Shown in pieces: positions 15,991 to 25,137 of a stretch of DNA of 37,262 nucleotides. Source of the stretch: Thermoplasmata archaeon (GTDB lineage Archaea > Thermoplasmatota > E2 > DHVEG-1); the NCBI GenBank assembly GCA_020054495.1, contig JAHWGK010000029.1, positions 1-37,262 on the forward strand, given 5' to 3'. Both the position numbers and the translations under genes were made by a program. Under the pieces are notes generated by a model. It saw nothing but the letters and a program-made list of their open reading frames with translations, ran no database searches and was not told where the DNA came from. How positions within the stretch are numbered: position 1 is the stretch's first letter; each line of letters opens with the position of its first letter.

Positions 15991-16357
15991 CTTCTTTGCC
16001 TTCAGCATGATCAATCTTACGGAACGATTCACGCCGCCATTTTTCTCCCATCATCTCAGCATTATCTTTTTCTACAAGCCCCTTAACTAGTAATGTTTTT
16101 TCATCTTCTTCAATATGTTTAAGGGGTACACCAAGATATTTGCTCCCTGATTTTATGATAAGGATATCATTATCTATCGCCACACTTTCTCCAACTTTTC
16201 TTCCAAGCCCATCCAGCACAAAGCGGCAAAGTAAATGATTTTTATATTCATTTTCCTCTTCTAATTCATACTTTTTTTTACGTTTTTCTCTAGTGAATGA
16301 GAACAAACCTCCAAGGCTTTCTAAGGAAATTACAGTCGATAAAAGTTTAGTGAACAT
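15980..16357 (-). CDS. Small archaeal beta-barrel-like protein, function unknown
   Basis: The 125-residue product opens with a short hydrophobic segment and a basic/acidic helix (FTREKRKKKYELEEENEYKN). A compact strand-rich domain follows, near residues 40-95 (CRFVLDGLGRKVGESVAIDN, then KYLGVPLKHIEED). The pattern resembles PRC-barrel-type or DUF5749-type small archaeal barrels. I see the resemblance but cannot confirm the family. It is the first gene of the minus-strand run and its end overlaps pth2, suggesting a role near translation or RNA, but nothing in the sequence proves this. Confidence 0.65.
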   Translation of the reverse strand: MFTKLLSTVISLESLGGLFSFTREKRKKKYELEEENEYKNHLLCRFVLDGLGRKVGESVAIDNDILIIKSGSKYLGVPLKHIEEDEKTLLVKGLVEKDNAEMMGEKWRRESFRKIDHAEGKEDGF

Positions 16358-16390
16358 TACTTATTCCACAGCCACAGTATCTGCGATTCT

Positions 16391-16411
16391 GTTATAAATC
16401 TTTGGAAATAT
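16391..16411 (+). promoter_or_regulatory. Promoter of the second reductase gene, probably leaderless
   Basis: GTTATAAATC (16391-16400) lies about 30 nt before ATG 16426, and a second AT box AAATATA (16406-16412) follows. No ribosome-binding tract precedes the start, so transcription probably begins at or within a few bases of the ATG. Confidence 0.4.
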
Positions 16412-16425
16412 ACCTCTATTGATTT

Positions 16426-17613
16426 ATGCTTGAATATGATGTTGCAATAGTTGGCGCAGGGCCAATTGGAGGTTATGTTGCTGGAAAAATTGCAGAAAAA
16501 AAATTCAAAGTTGCATTATTTGAAAAACATAAACAAATTGGAACGCCTGTTAATTGTGCAGGACTAGTCACCAAACGGGTATTTGACTTTATTGATATAC
16601 CAAAAAAAAATGTTGTTCAAAATGAAATTAAGGGAGCACATATTCATTCTCCATCAGGAAATATATTAACAATTGGTGGAGATAAAGTTCATGCTCTTGT
16701 TATTGATCGCTCAAAATTTGACAGAGAAATTATAAAAAAATCAGAAGAGAAAGGCACTGAGATTTTTCTAGAAAGCAATGTTTTATCCGCTCAGAAAAGC
16801 AGGAATCATATAGAACTTAAAACATCACAAGATCATGATATCAAATGTAAACTATTAGTTGGAGCAGATGGCCCTTATTCAAAGATTAGAGATAGGTTTG
16901 CCTTATCTGAGCCAACTGAATTTCTGAGAGGTATTGGTGCTGAAATAACAAATACTAATATCAATCCAGATTTTGTGGAAATATTTGTTGGAAAAAATAT
17001 TGCACCTGGTTTTTTTGCTTGGATAATTCCAACAAACAAACACGGAACAGAGGCAAGAGCTGGTTTGTGTATAAACCAGGATTCATCTTATTCCCCAAAA
17101 CATTACTTTTCAAAGTTTTTTAAAAGCAATTACTCTTTACCTTATCTTAAAGATGTAAAAATAACTAAACACATAGGCGGTATAGTACCTCTAGGTGCTT
17201 TGAAAAAAACATACACATCAAATGTTCTTGTTGTTGGAGATGCAGCTGCACAGGTAAAACCAACCTCTGGAGGGGGGATATATACTGGACTTTTATGCGC
17301 CAGTCATTGTTCAACTATCGCAATAGAAGCGTTACAAAAAAATGATTTCACCTCTCAATTCCTTAAAAAATACCATAAATTGTGGTACGCAAACATTGGT
17401 AGAGAACTATACCTCGGAATGAAATTCAGAAAAATCTATAAAAATTTAACAGATAAACAAATGGATAAATACATAGAAAAATTTCAAAATCTAAAAATCA
17501 CAGAAATCATCTCAAAATATGGAGACATTGATTATCCTTCCAAACTAGTAAAGCCTTTATTGAAAAAAACCCCTTCGCTTTTAAAACTTCTTCCTAGTAT
17601 ACTCAAAGAATAA
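16426..17613 (+). CDS. Second geranylgeranyl-reductase-family flavoprotein
   Basis: A 395-residue paralogue of the reductase at 13638-14837. The GxGxxG is DVAIVGAGPIGGYVAG (5-20). The active-site loop is QIGTPVNCAGLVT (Cys 44), which differs from the CGEG form of the other copy. The second motif is VLVVGDAAAQVKPTSGGGIY near 275. Members of this family reduce isoprenoid chains of lipids or quinones. Because the window also holds a UbiA enzyme, this copy may act on a different prenylated substrate, for example a quinone or polyprenol, but the sequence does not decide. It is divergent from the seven-gene run, with a 68-bp gap, and converges on the 17630 gene at only 16 bp. Confidence 0.87.
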   Translation: MLEYDVAIVGAGPIGGYVAGKIAEKKFKVALFEKHKQIGTPVNCAGLVTKRVFDFIDIPKKNVVQNEIKGAHIHSPSGNILTIGGDKVHALVIDRSKFDREIIKKSEEKGTEIFLESNVLSAQKSRNHIELKTSQDHDIKCKLLVGADGPYSKIRDRFALSEPTEFLRGIGAEITNTNINPDFVEIFVGKNIAPGFFAWIIPTNKHGTEARAGLCINQDSSYSPKHYFSKFFKSNYSLPYLKDVKITKHIGGIVPLGALKKTYTSNVLVVGDAAAQVKPTSGGGIYTGLLCASHCSTIAIEALQKNDFTSQFLKKYHKLWYANIGRELYLGMKFRKIYKNLTDKQMDKYIEKFQNLKITEIISKYGDIDYPSKLVKPLLKKTPSLLKLLPSILKE

Positions 17614-17629
17614 TTTTTCTCTAAATTTT

Positions 17630-19798
17630 TTATTTAGAACCTGGCGGCGGTGGTACGTAGTAATTCTCATCCTCATAGCCAGTTAAATCTTCTTCATCAG
17701 AGGTTGTTATCCTCTTTCTTCCCTTCCTCTTTTTTCTAATAATATAAATCACAATAACGAGAATGATTGCAATAATAAAACACACTATGCACGGCATAAA
17801 AACACCTATAATGAAAAGCGCAGGCGCAGTCATTTTGCATGAAACATCAACGGAAAGATTAGATTCAGACGCGCTAAACGTGATTTCAATATATTGCCTT
17901 CCATCCTTTGTTTCTTTTATCACTGCTTTATTTAACGGGTCGCTAACATCTATAGAAATACCTTGTGGAAAAATCATTTTGTAAGTAACCTTCTGATTTG
18001 GCAAGCCTGTAAAATTGAATATATTAGTAGGAATATCAAAACTTGGTGGTAAGAAAGAAAGGTCAAAAGAGATAGGATGCGGAATATGAGCATAAGATGC
18101 TACTTTAACAGGAGGATATGCATTCATCTTGGATATATTTCCATCCCAAGCTGCTAAAGATTCTTCAAAAACATTTCTGTTGACATTGGCTTGGACTTCT
18201 AATCCTGATAGAACCTGTTTTAATGTGTTTTCAAAAAGATTTTTTTCATCATTCAGAAAATTAGTTACACTTTCTTCATTAAATACATTTTCTTCTACAC
18301 ATAGTCTAAACGCATCGGAGTTGAGATAATCTAGAGATACTTTTTTGGGTAATGTAAATTCATCTGGCAAGATTGTTACATTATAGTTTCTTGTCTCCTT
18401 TAGATCCAACCCGAAGGTCAACTCTGTTTCTCCTGTAAAAAAGTTAAGTAAATTTAAATCGGTACTTTTCACCTCAATTTCTATAAGTGTATCTTTTTCT
18501 TCATCAGTATAAATAGCGGAATTATCTGATTCAAATTTACCTGAAATAGGATTGCTTTCATTCCAAGTATAGGCGTTTTCACCATCTAAATAGAGGTCGT
18601 CTAGTAAATATAATGTAACATTGTAGTCATAGCCTATCTTGTTGAGATCATCACCAAAATTAACATCTTCTTTAGAAATATTTGCTTCCGCACCAGACAG
18701 AATTAGGCCAAATAACGCCCTACTTGAAATATCACATATTTGTAAATCTACGTTATTGTCAGTCAATATGGCTTTTATAGATGGTGTATTGTCCATATTT
18801 GAAATTTCATATGGTACCAAACAATCTGTAGTTGTCTCTTCATCCCAGCTAAACGCGATGTTGAGAGTTTGATTGAAAGGTGATTCTTCTATTGTTGATT
18901 TTATCTTTTCTTCTAACGGATTAATGGCTTTCTCATAACATTTACTCCATGTAATAAATCCATTATCTACAAGCAATCTAATTCCATCAGCTGGCATAAA
19001 ATCTAAATTATAGATGAAATCAGGTAAAACATTATAGACTCTAATATCTGCACTTTTTACTAAAATATTAGTTATTAAACTAGCCGGTCCATTATCTTGA
19101 GATTCTAGCGTAAAGTCTAGAAATATGTCATCAGTTTCCGATGCAGGCGTTGTGGGGTCATCCAGTTTTAATTGCAATTCTGCTAATCTGCTCGGATTAT
19201 TTCCATTCCAGTTTTTTACTGCCCATCTTATAACATTAATACCATCAAAGGTTCCTGTTGTTCGCTGATAACCTAGATTTTGTCCGAGTTCTATTATGTA
19301 AGTATTATTCCATCCCGGCTCTGCTTGGAGCGTAAGGGAATAATTTACCAAAGCACCCATGTCCAATACACCGTTGATAAAATCATTAGCATTTACAGAA
19401 TTATTTAATCCAAAGAATGAAGATGTTAATTCAACATTTAGTTCTTCTTTAAATTTATCCCCATCAAATGTAGGCATTGAAAAGTTTACAATATCAGCAT
19501 TTTTAAAAACCTCATTAAGCTGTCTATCAAGCATCTGATAAAGTAAAAGGCTAAACGCCCCTAGATTTATATCCGTAGCGCTTTTAATACTTTCAGCATC
19601 ATATGTTTTGTCCGTTGTCAACTTATGGGCATCCATTATAATTTCTAAGTTTAGGCTAGTACTAGTTACAAAGTTAATATAAAACTCTGCAACCACTAAA
19701 TTATCTATTGTATCCTCAGCAGTTGTTACATTGACTATTAAAAACGAAGACAAAATTAACGCGATTATTGCCAGGCTTGTTACTCTACCTAAATGCAT
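17630..19798 (-). CDS. Single-pass surface protein with large ectodomain and Pro-rich cytoplasmic tail
   Basis: Not a family I recognise. The product is about 722 residues from ATG 19798: a signal peptide (MHLGRVTSLAIIALILSSFL), then a ~630-residue ectodomain rich in N-x-S/T sequons and Asp/Asn. One transmembrane helix near residues 665-690 (FIIGVFMPCIVCFIIAIILV) follows, then a basic stop-transfer stretch and a short acidic tail ending YYVPPPPGSK. The immediate pre-membrane part looks like an Ig-type strand module. An in-frame ATG at 19828 exists, but the TATA box at 19834-19844 would start transcription near 19812, downstream of it, so 19798 is preferred. Divergent from prs. Could be a receptor, an S-layer-associated or an adhesion protein. 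Confidence 0.75.
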   Translation of the reverse strand: MHLGRVTSLAIIALILSSFLIVNVTTAEDTIDNLVVAEFYINFVTSTSLNLEIIMDAHKLTTDKTYDAESIKSATDINLGAFSLLLYQMLDRQLNEVFKNADIVNFSMPTFDGDKFKEELNVELTSSFFGLNNSVNANDFINGVLDMGALVNYSLTLQAEPGWNNTYIIELGQNLGYQRTTGTFDGINVIRWAVKNWNGNNPSRLAELQLKLDDPTTPASETDDIFLDFTLESQDNGPASLITNILVKSADIRVYNVLPDFIYNLDFMPADGIRLLVDNGFITWSKCYEKAINPLEEKIKSTIEESPFNQTLNIAFSWDEETTTDCLVPYEISNMDNTPSIKAILTDNNVDLQICDISSRALFGLILSGAEANISKEDVNFGDDLNKIGYDYNVTLYLLDDLYLDGENAYTWNESNPISGKFESDNSAIYTDEEKDTLIEIEVKSTDLNLLNFFTGETELTFGLDLKETRNYNVTILPDEFTLPKKVSLDYLNSDAFRLCVEENVFNEESVTNFLNDEKNLFENTLKQVLSGLEVQANVNRNVFEESLAAWDGNISKMNAYPPVKVASYAHIPHPISFDLSFLPPSFDIPTNIFNFTGLPNQKVTYKMIFPQGISIDVSDPLNKAVIKETKDGRQYIEITFSASESNLSVDVSCKMTAPALFIIGVFMPCIVCFIIAIILVIVIYIIRKKRKGRKRITTSDEEDLTGYEDENYYVPPPPGSK

Positions 19799-19833
19799 TA
19801 CACCCACATCCGTTAAAAAACTAAACATATGTT

Positions 19834-19844
19834 CTTATAAAAAC
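19834..19844 (-). promoter_or_regulatory. TATA box that decides the start of the minus-strand surface protein
   Basis: On the minus strand GTTTTTATAAG is centred near 19839, which predicts transcription from about 19812. That excludes the upstream ATG at 19828 and leaves a leader of about 14 nt to ATG 19798, preceded by GGGTG. Confidence 0.5.
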
Positions 19845-19904
19845 TTTCTTACGAAATTTACGAAACCACTAAAAACTATTTCGCAATTTCCAACTTGCTA
19901 TAAT

Positions 19905-20756
19905 ATGTATATTATTGGCGGAACAGCATCTAAAACAGTTGCGGAAGATCTATCAAAAATGCTAGGCGCACCATTAGCTAATACCATATCAAAACGCTTT
20001 CCAGATGATGAATTCTATGTGCGCGTTATAGACGATCTCTCTGGAGAACATGTAATAATTATACAAACTACTTACCCCGATCATAACATCGTAGAGCTTT
20101 TTCTATTACAAAATGCAGTAGACGAGGCAGGGGCAAAAGAAATCTCAGTTGTTATTCCTTATTTTGGGTATGCAAGACAGGATACAAAATTTGAAGACGG
20201 AGAGCCAATAAGTGCAAAAGCGATGGCTAATCTCATCAGTTTAAATGCAGACAGAGTCATAACTGTTGATCCACATAAAGAGCATATCCTGGATTTTTTT
20301 TCCACTTCAGCCGTTAGCTGCTCTGCAGTTCCTGAATTGGCAAAATACCTTAAGGAAAAAAATATAGATCTGGTTCTTGCGCCAGACAAAGGAGCCCTTG
20401 AACGAGTAAAACATGCATCTAAAATCATAGGATGTGACTTTGATTATATGGAAAAAACCCGCATCGACGGTACAACTATAGAAATAAAACCAAAAAAACT
20501 AAATGCACAAAATAAAAACATTGCCATAATTGATGATATAATTTCTACAGGTGGTACAATGGCTAAATCCATTCAAGAGCTAAAAAAACATGGTGCAAAA
20601 AATGTTTTTGTAGCATGTACACATGGTCTTTTTGCAGGAGATGCAGTGAAAAAACTCAATTCAGCAGGATGTAACGAAATCATCTCAACTGATACCGTAC
20701 AAGGTAAATTCAGTAAAGTAAAAATCGCACCCTGCATTGCGCCATTCTTTAAATAA
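19905..20756 (+). CDS. prs: Ribose-phosphate pyrophosphokinase (PRPP synthetase)
   Basis: The 284-residue enzyme begins MYIIGGTASKTVAEDLSKML, the usual archaeal start. It contains RFPDDEFYVRV, the flexible-loop region VVIPYFGYARQDTKFEDGEP, TVDPHKEHILDFF (ribose-5-phosphate/ATP region), LAPDKGALERV and the PRPP loop AIIDDIISTGGTM. It makes PRPP from ribose-5-phosphate and ATP, feeding the purine and pyrimidine genes also seen in this window. The frame extends 58 codons upstream without family similarity and would overlap the divergent surface gene, so ATG 19905 is chosen. No ribosome-binding tract is evident; the AT-rich run around 19870 could be a weak box. Confidence 0.95.
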   Translation: MYIIGGTASKTVAEDLSKMLGAPLANTISKRFPDDEFYVRVIDDLSGEHVIIIQTTYPDHNIVELFLLQNAVDEAGAKEISVVIPYFGYARQDTKFEDGEPISAKAMANLISLNADRVITVDPHKEHILDFFSTSAVSCSAVPELAKYLKEKNIDLVLAPDKGALERVKHASKIIGCDFDYMEKTRIDGTTIEIKPKKLNAQNKNIAIIDDIISTGGTMAKSIQELKKHGAKNVFVACTHGLFAGDAVKKLNSAGCNEIISTDTVQGKFSKVKIAPCIAPFFK

Positions 20757-20780
20757 ATATCCTACACGCACTAAGATAAG

Positions 20781-20792
20781 TTATTTATAAGA
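20781..20792 (+). promoter_or_regulatory. TATA box of aglB
   Basis: TTATTTATAAGA predicts a transcript start near 20813. The ribosome-binding tract AGGTGA (20820-20825) then sits 5 nt before ATG 20831, which favours this ATG over the GTG at 20822 that lies inside the tract. Confidence 0.5.
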
Positions 20793-20830
20793 CTATAGAT
20801 TTACGGTTGTGATTACTCTAGGTGAAATTG

Positions 20831-23800
20831 ATGCGAAAGAGGGCACAGCGAAAAAGTAAATCCGCAGTAGAAATTCCTAAACACATAGTAAAGCAAATGC
20901 GACCAAAAATTGAAACAAAACCTTCTGGCATTAAGAAAAACTGGTGGATTGCTTTAACACTGATTGGGCTATTCCTTCTAGTATTGTTTTTAAACACATA
21001 TTTCAACCTCACAAGTGAAGTGGCAATCAATCCTGAAGGCGAAGGCTTGGAGAAATTCTATTTATCGGGCCCTGACCCTTACTATAACATGAGACTTGTA
21101 GAGGGAACATATGAAACAGGCAGTTATCCATATTACTCTGGATCTGACCCTCTTCTTAATTATCCCCTAGGTGCGAGAGGTGGAAGAGCGCCATTGTTTA
21201 ATATGATGGCCATAGGTTTTAGTAGATTTCTAACACCATTCATGAATGAAATTGATGCCATTGGATATTCAATGCAGTTTATACCAGCTCTCTTTGGAGC
21301 ACTTCTTATATTTCCAGTTTATTTCATTGGAAAAGAACTTTTCAACAAAAAAGCAGGGCTTATTGGAGCAATGTTCTTAGCCATAATACCTATTCATCTT
21401 GGTTCCGGGCATGGCTCTGCATATTCACTTTTTGACCATGACTCTTTTAATCTCTTATTATTTTTCTTAACGTTTCTCTTTCTCATCAAAAGTCTTAAAG
21501 AAAAAGACTCAACAAGGTCAATAATATATGCTGTTATGGCAGGTGTACCTCTTGCAGCTTTGACTATGGTATGGGTCGAGGCTCAATATCTCTATGTTAT
21601 TATTGCTATCTATGCAATTGTACAAATGTTTCTGGATATTTTTACAAATAAAATAGATATTCAAGTATTCAGAACCACTTCAATTGTTTTATTTTCAGGT
21701 TACCTTATTTCTCTTCCAGTTCTTGCTAGTAGAATAGGATTTGACTTAAACGTTCGTTTATTTTTGTGTATAGCTATTACAGCTTTTGGCGCTGTGTATT
21801 ATATTTTTGGAAGGCAGAAAATCCCATGGACTCTATCTTTACCTACTATTTTTTCGATTGCAGCAATTGGTTTAGTGTTTCTTTATTTTATTGAAGATTT
21901 AGTGGTTTCTTTTAAATTCCTTGCGCCTCTTTCGGTACTAAGAAGAGTAATATTTGGTACTGGCATTTATGGAAGTAAAGTATCCTTGACAATTGCAGAG
22001 GCTAATACCTATCAGATTAGCCATACCGTAATATCCTTTGGTCCTGCTCTTTATTGGATCGCATGGTTTGGTTTTGTTCTTCTAATATATTATTATTACA
22101 AAAATAGACAACGTAGAGAGTATCTTTTCATCATAATGTTATTTATTGTAAATATCTGGCTTGCTACTACTGCTGGCCGTTTTCTAAACGATATGGTTCC
22201 ATTGATTGCAATTCTTGGTGGCTGGATAGTTTGGATGTTTGTTGATTGGCTTGATTATAAGCAGATGTTCAAAAACATAAAACGTGCGGGTGGAGGATTT
22301 CATGGTATAAGACGGGGAGTAAAATTCCTTCATATTTTTGGCATTATTTTTCTTGCCTTTTTGGTAATATTGCCTAATGTTTTTGTCGCATTTGATGCAG
22401 CAGTTCCAAATACTATTAAGTTAAAAGATGATGGAGAAAATTGGACCTCGTTAAAAGGATATATGTTTGATGATGATACATACCGAGGAGCCTTTGGCTT
22501 AGGGGTTGGCAAGGAGAGGTATTGGACAGATGCATTTGGTTGGTTAAGTGAGCAAGACACGGATATTGAGGATTTTGCCCAAAGACCTGCTTTTATTTCA
22601 TGGTGGGACTACGGATTTTATGAAGTAGCGCTAGGTGACCATCCAACAGTTGCAGATAATTTCCAGGATGGAATACCTGTTGCAGCTAATTTTCATACTT
22701 CAACTGGTGAAAAAGAAGCAGTCATTGTTTTATCAGTTCGATTATTGGAAGGCCATCGGTATTTTAATGGAAAACTAACAGACGATGTTGTCGATGTTCT
22801 AAGAAAACATTTAGGAGAAAATACTTCTGAAAAGATAAAAAATTGGGTGGAAGATCAAAAAAGTTCGCCATCATATGGTATGCCAATAGGAGCAGAATAT
22901 GATGAAAATACTAGTAAAGACTATCTTGTTGGTCAGCAATATGCATTTAACGCAGTTTATCATGATGCCGTAGACCTTTTAACTAGTGAATCCATTGATC
23001 CAGAGACGAATAAAACAATTGGACTTACCGATGAGGAAATTACTTGGCTTTATCATGATCTTCAAGAAGCAACTGGTTATAGTATCCGTTATTATGGTGT
23101 TGAAGGCTATGATAAACAGATTTTCAATATATTTGGGTTCTTATCAGATAAAAGTTTAGTTATGATCAATGGAATTGCAGATGATTTTATCGAATTATTT
23201 TATAGTGGATATGAAGTGGATCAACAGGGAAATAAAGAACCGAATAGCGATTTTTCCATACCTGCTAGTAAGGTAATTGATATGAGCCTTGAGGAAAGAA
23301 GATATATGGTTTTCTCTGGAACACATCAGAAATACAAAGATCCTTATTTTGATACAATGTTTTATAAAACTTATATTGGTCCCGCTAAGGATCTGGAGGA
23401 TGGAAGCAAAGAAGAGTACGAATGGCAGGTTCCATGTATTGATATGAAGCATTTTTATGCCGAGTACATTTCAGACCTATCTAAATATCCATATTACGAT
23501 ACTGGCAAAGGTGCAGTTGTAATAGCTAAATATTACGAAGGTGCGTATGTTAATGGAACAGTTACTTTTTTGGGAGAGCCTGTTGATGCTCAAGTAGTTG
23601 TTCAAAAGAATCTCACCTATTATGCAAATGTTTCTTTTCCTATAGAGCATGACAAGGTAAACACTAATGCTTCCGGAGCTTTTAATTTAATAGCTGGTGC
23701 AGGTAATGTAACCCTGGTAATTCGTAAATCTCTTGGTCAAGGTGCATTTATCCTAAAAAATGTGACTTTTAATGGCGCCAAGGGCTCAGAGCTTGAGCCA

Positions 23801-25075
23801 ATTTCTGATAATGATGCAATGCGTAAAAAAGATTCAAACTATGAGCGTCTTCTTAATATTACTATTGAGCCTGCACGTCTTAGTGGTTATGTATATAATG
23901 ATTTAGATGATGATGGTATCTACAACAAATCAGTTGATGAACCTATATTTAATATGACTCTAGTTATGCGCGAGATAATTGCATTTAATGAAGATCAAAC
24001 AGTGGATCTTTATGAAGATCCAATTGTATTAACTACAAATGAGTCAGGATATTATAACACGTCGGATTTGCCACCCGGTATTTACAGAGTTATAATTTAT
24101 GATAATGATAATTTTATTATTCATTTCAATGACGTAGCTCTTTTCGAAGGAAACAATGGGTATGATGCAGCAAATGTAAAACCAGCAAGAATAGAAGGTA
24201 TTGTTTATTATGATGGAGATGGTGACGGTGAATATGATTCTGGTGAAGAATTACCAGATGTTGATGTCGACCTTCTTTTAGAAATTGAACAACTCGAACA
24301 ACGTGTAATTATTGTTACTAATAAAACAGATGCAAACGGTCGATATGTATTTGACTCAATTGTCCCAGGAATCATTAATAACATTGATTTGAATAAATAC
24401 ATAATTAAAGCATCAAAACTCCCAGAATATTTATCTGAGGAAACTGTTTATCCAGTTGAAAATGTAACAACATGGCTTAATATTTCAATAAGCTTAGCTC
24501 CTGTTGATGTAAGTGGGACAGTATGGTATACAGGTGAACCTATTGATGAAGTAGCTGTTTTCTTCGATCCAGATGAATCCGTTGAGAATAATACTGCTGT
24601 TGCAGTTAATGTACGTACTGAGTTTGATGGTACCTATGTGGTAGGTCTTCAACCTGGTTATTATAATGTGAGTTTAGTAAAATACGCAGGAGAGACAGAG
24701 ACCCTTGTTTATGCAGGCTTTGCAGGTGAAAAACTAAGTATTACTATTGGACAAGGACCGAAAACTAAAGATTTTGAGTTAATTAAGTTTTCTTCGACTG
24801 CTTCGGGGTATACAACCTTTGAAGGAAATAGCGTAGATAACATAACTATAAACTTTGAACCTACTGATGGTTCCGCAACAGCTAATTTTGCTATTTCAGA
24901 TGACCTAGGATTCTTTACAGTTGAGTTAACTACAGGAAATTACAATATAACAGTAAATCAAGAAATGAATGTAAGTGGAGTACTCTTTAATTACGTCTAC
25001 TCAAGAGCATTACAAGTATCTGCAAATAATTCATATATTCCGCTGATTACCATTGCATTGACAAGAGAAGATTAA
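20831..25075 (+). CDS. aglB: Oligosaccharyltransferase AglB/STT3 with extended C-terminal beta-domains
   Basis: A 1,414-residue membrane enzyme. Residues 1-35 are basic and cytoplasmic; about thirteen transmembrane helices follow to roughly residue 520. The first external loop has the metal-binding motif SGPDPYYNMR (Asp at about 82). The soluble domain carries the hallmark WWDYG at 591-595. It transfers lipid-linked glycan to Asn of N-x-S/T sequons outside the membrane. Archaeal AglB is usually some 750-1,000 residues. The extra length here is a series of carboxypeptidase-regulatory/SdrD-B-like beta modules from about 900 to the end. Two have Asp-rich, EF-hand-like starts: YNDLDDDGIYN near 1020 and YYDGDGDGEYD near 1123. 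Its targets plausibly include the sequon-rich exported proteins at both ends of this window. The gene is followed by a strong terminator. Confidence 0.95.
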   Translation: MRKRAQRKSKSAVEIPKHIVKQMRPKIETKPSGIKKNWWIALTLIGLFLLVLFLNTYFNLTSEVAINPEGEGLEKFYLSGPDPYYNMRLVEGTYETGSYPYYSGSDPLLNYPLGARGGRAPLFNMMAIGFSRFLTPFMNEIDAIGYSMQFIPALFGALLIFPVYFIGKELFNKKAGLIGAMFLAIIPIHLGSGHGSAYSLFDHDSFNLLLFFLTFLFLIKSLKEKDSTRSIIYAVMAGVPLAALTMVWVEAQYLYVIIAIYAIVQMFLDIFTNKIDIQVFRTTSIVLFSGYLISLPVLASRIGFDLNVRLFLCIAITAFGAVYYIFGRQKIPWTLSLPTIFSIAAIGLVFLYFIEDLVVSFKFLAPLSVLRRVIFGTGIYGSKVSLTIAEANTYQISHTVISFGPALYWIAWFGFVLLIYYYYKNRQRREYLFIIMLFIVNIWLATTAGRFLNDMVPLIAILGGWIVWMFVDWLDYKQMFKNIKRAGGGFHGIRRGVKFLHIFGIIFLAFLVILPNVFVAFDAAVPNTIKLKDDGENWTSLKGYMFDDDTYRGAFGLGVGKERYWTDAFGWLSEQDTDIEDFAQRPAFISWWDYGFYEVALGDHPTVADNFQDGIPVAANFHTSTGEKEAVIVLSVRLLEGHRYFNGKLTDDVVDVLRKHLGENTSEKIKNWVEDQKSSPSYGMPIGAEYDENTSKDYLVGQQYAFNAVYHDAVDLLTSESIDPETNKTIGLTDEEITWLYHDLQEATGYSIRYYGVEGYDKQIFNIFGFLSDKSLVMINGIADDFIELFYSGYEVDQQGNKEPNSDFSIPASKVIDMSLEERRYMVFSGTHQKYKDPYFDTMFYKTYIGPAKDLEDGSKEEYEWQVPCIDMKHFYAEYISDLSKYPYYDTGKGAVVIAKYYEGAYVNGTVTFLGEPVDAQVVVQKNLTYYANVSFPIEHDKVNTNASGAFNLIAGAGNVTLVIRKSLGQGAFILKNVTFNGAKGSELEPISDNDAMRKKDSNYERLLNITIEPARLSGYVYNDLDDDGIYNKSVDEPIFNMTLVMREIIAFNEDQTVDLYEDPIVLTTNESGYYNTSDLPPGIYRVIIYDNDNFIIHFNDVALFEGNNGYDAANVKPARIEGIVYYDGDGDGEYDSGEELPDVDVDLLLEIEQLEQRVIIVTNKTDANGRYVFDSIVPGIINNIDLNKYIIKASKLPEYLSEETVYPVENVTTWLNISISLAPVDVSGTVWYTGEPIDEVAVFFDPDESVENNTAVAVNVRTEFDGTYVVGLQPGYYNVSLVKYAGETETLVYAGFAGEKLSITIGQGPKTKDFELIKFSSTASGYTTFEGNSVDNITINFEPTDGSATANFAISDDLGFFTVELTTGNYNITVNQEMNVSGVLFNYVYSRALQVSANNSYIPLITIALTRED

Positions 25076-25079
25076 TCAA

Positions 25080-25107
25080 GGTTAGATTTTTTAATCTAAC
25101 CAAATTT
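25080..25107 (+). terminator. Perfect 9-bp hairpin terminator after aglB
   Basis: GGTTAGATT (25080-25088) pairs exactly with AATCTAACC (25093-25101) across TTTT, followed by AAATTTTATTT. It begins 5 nt after the aglB stop and separates aglB from the AMMECR1 operon. Confidence 0.7.
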
Positions 25108-25137
25108 TATTTAATCTTATTTCAAATACTTTCTATC

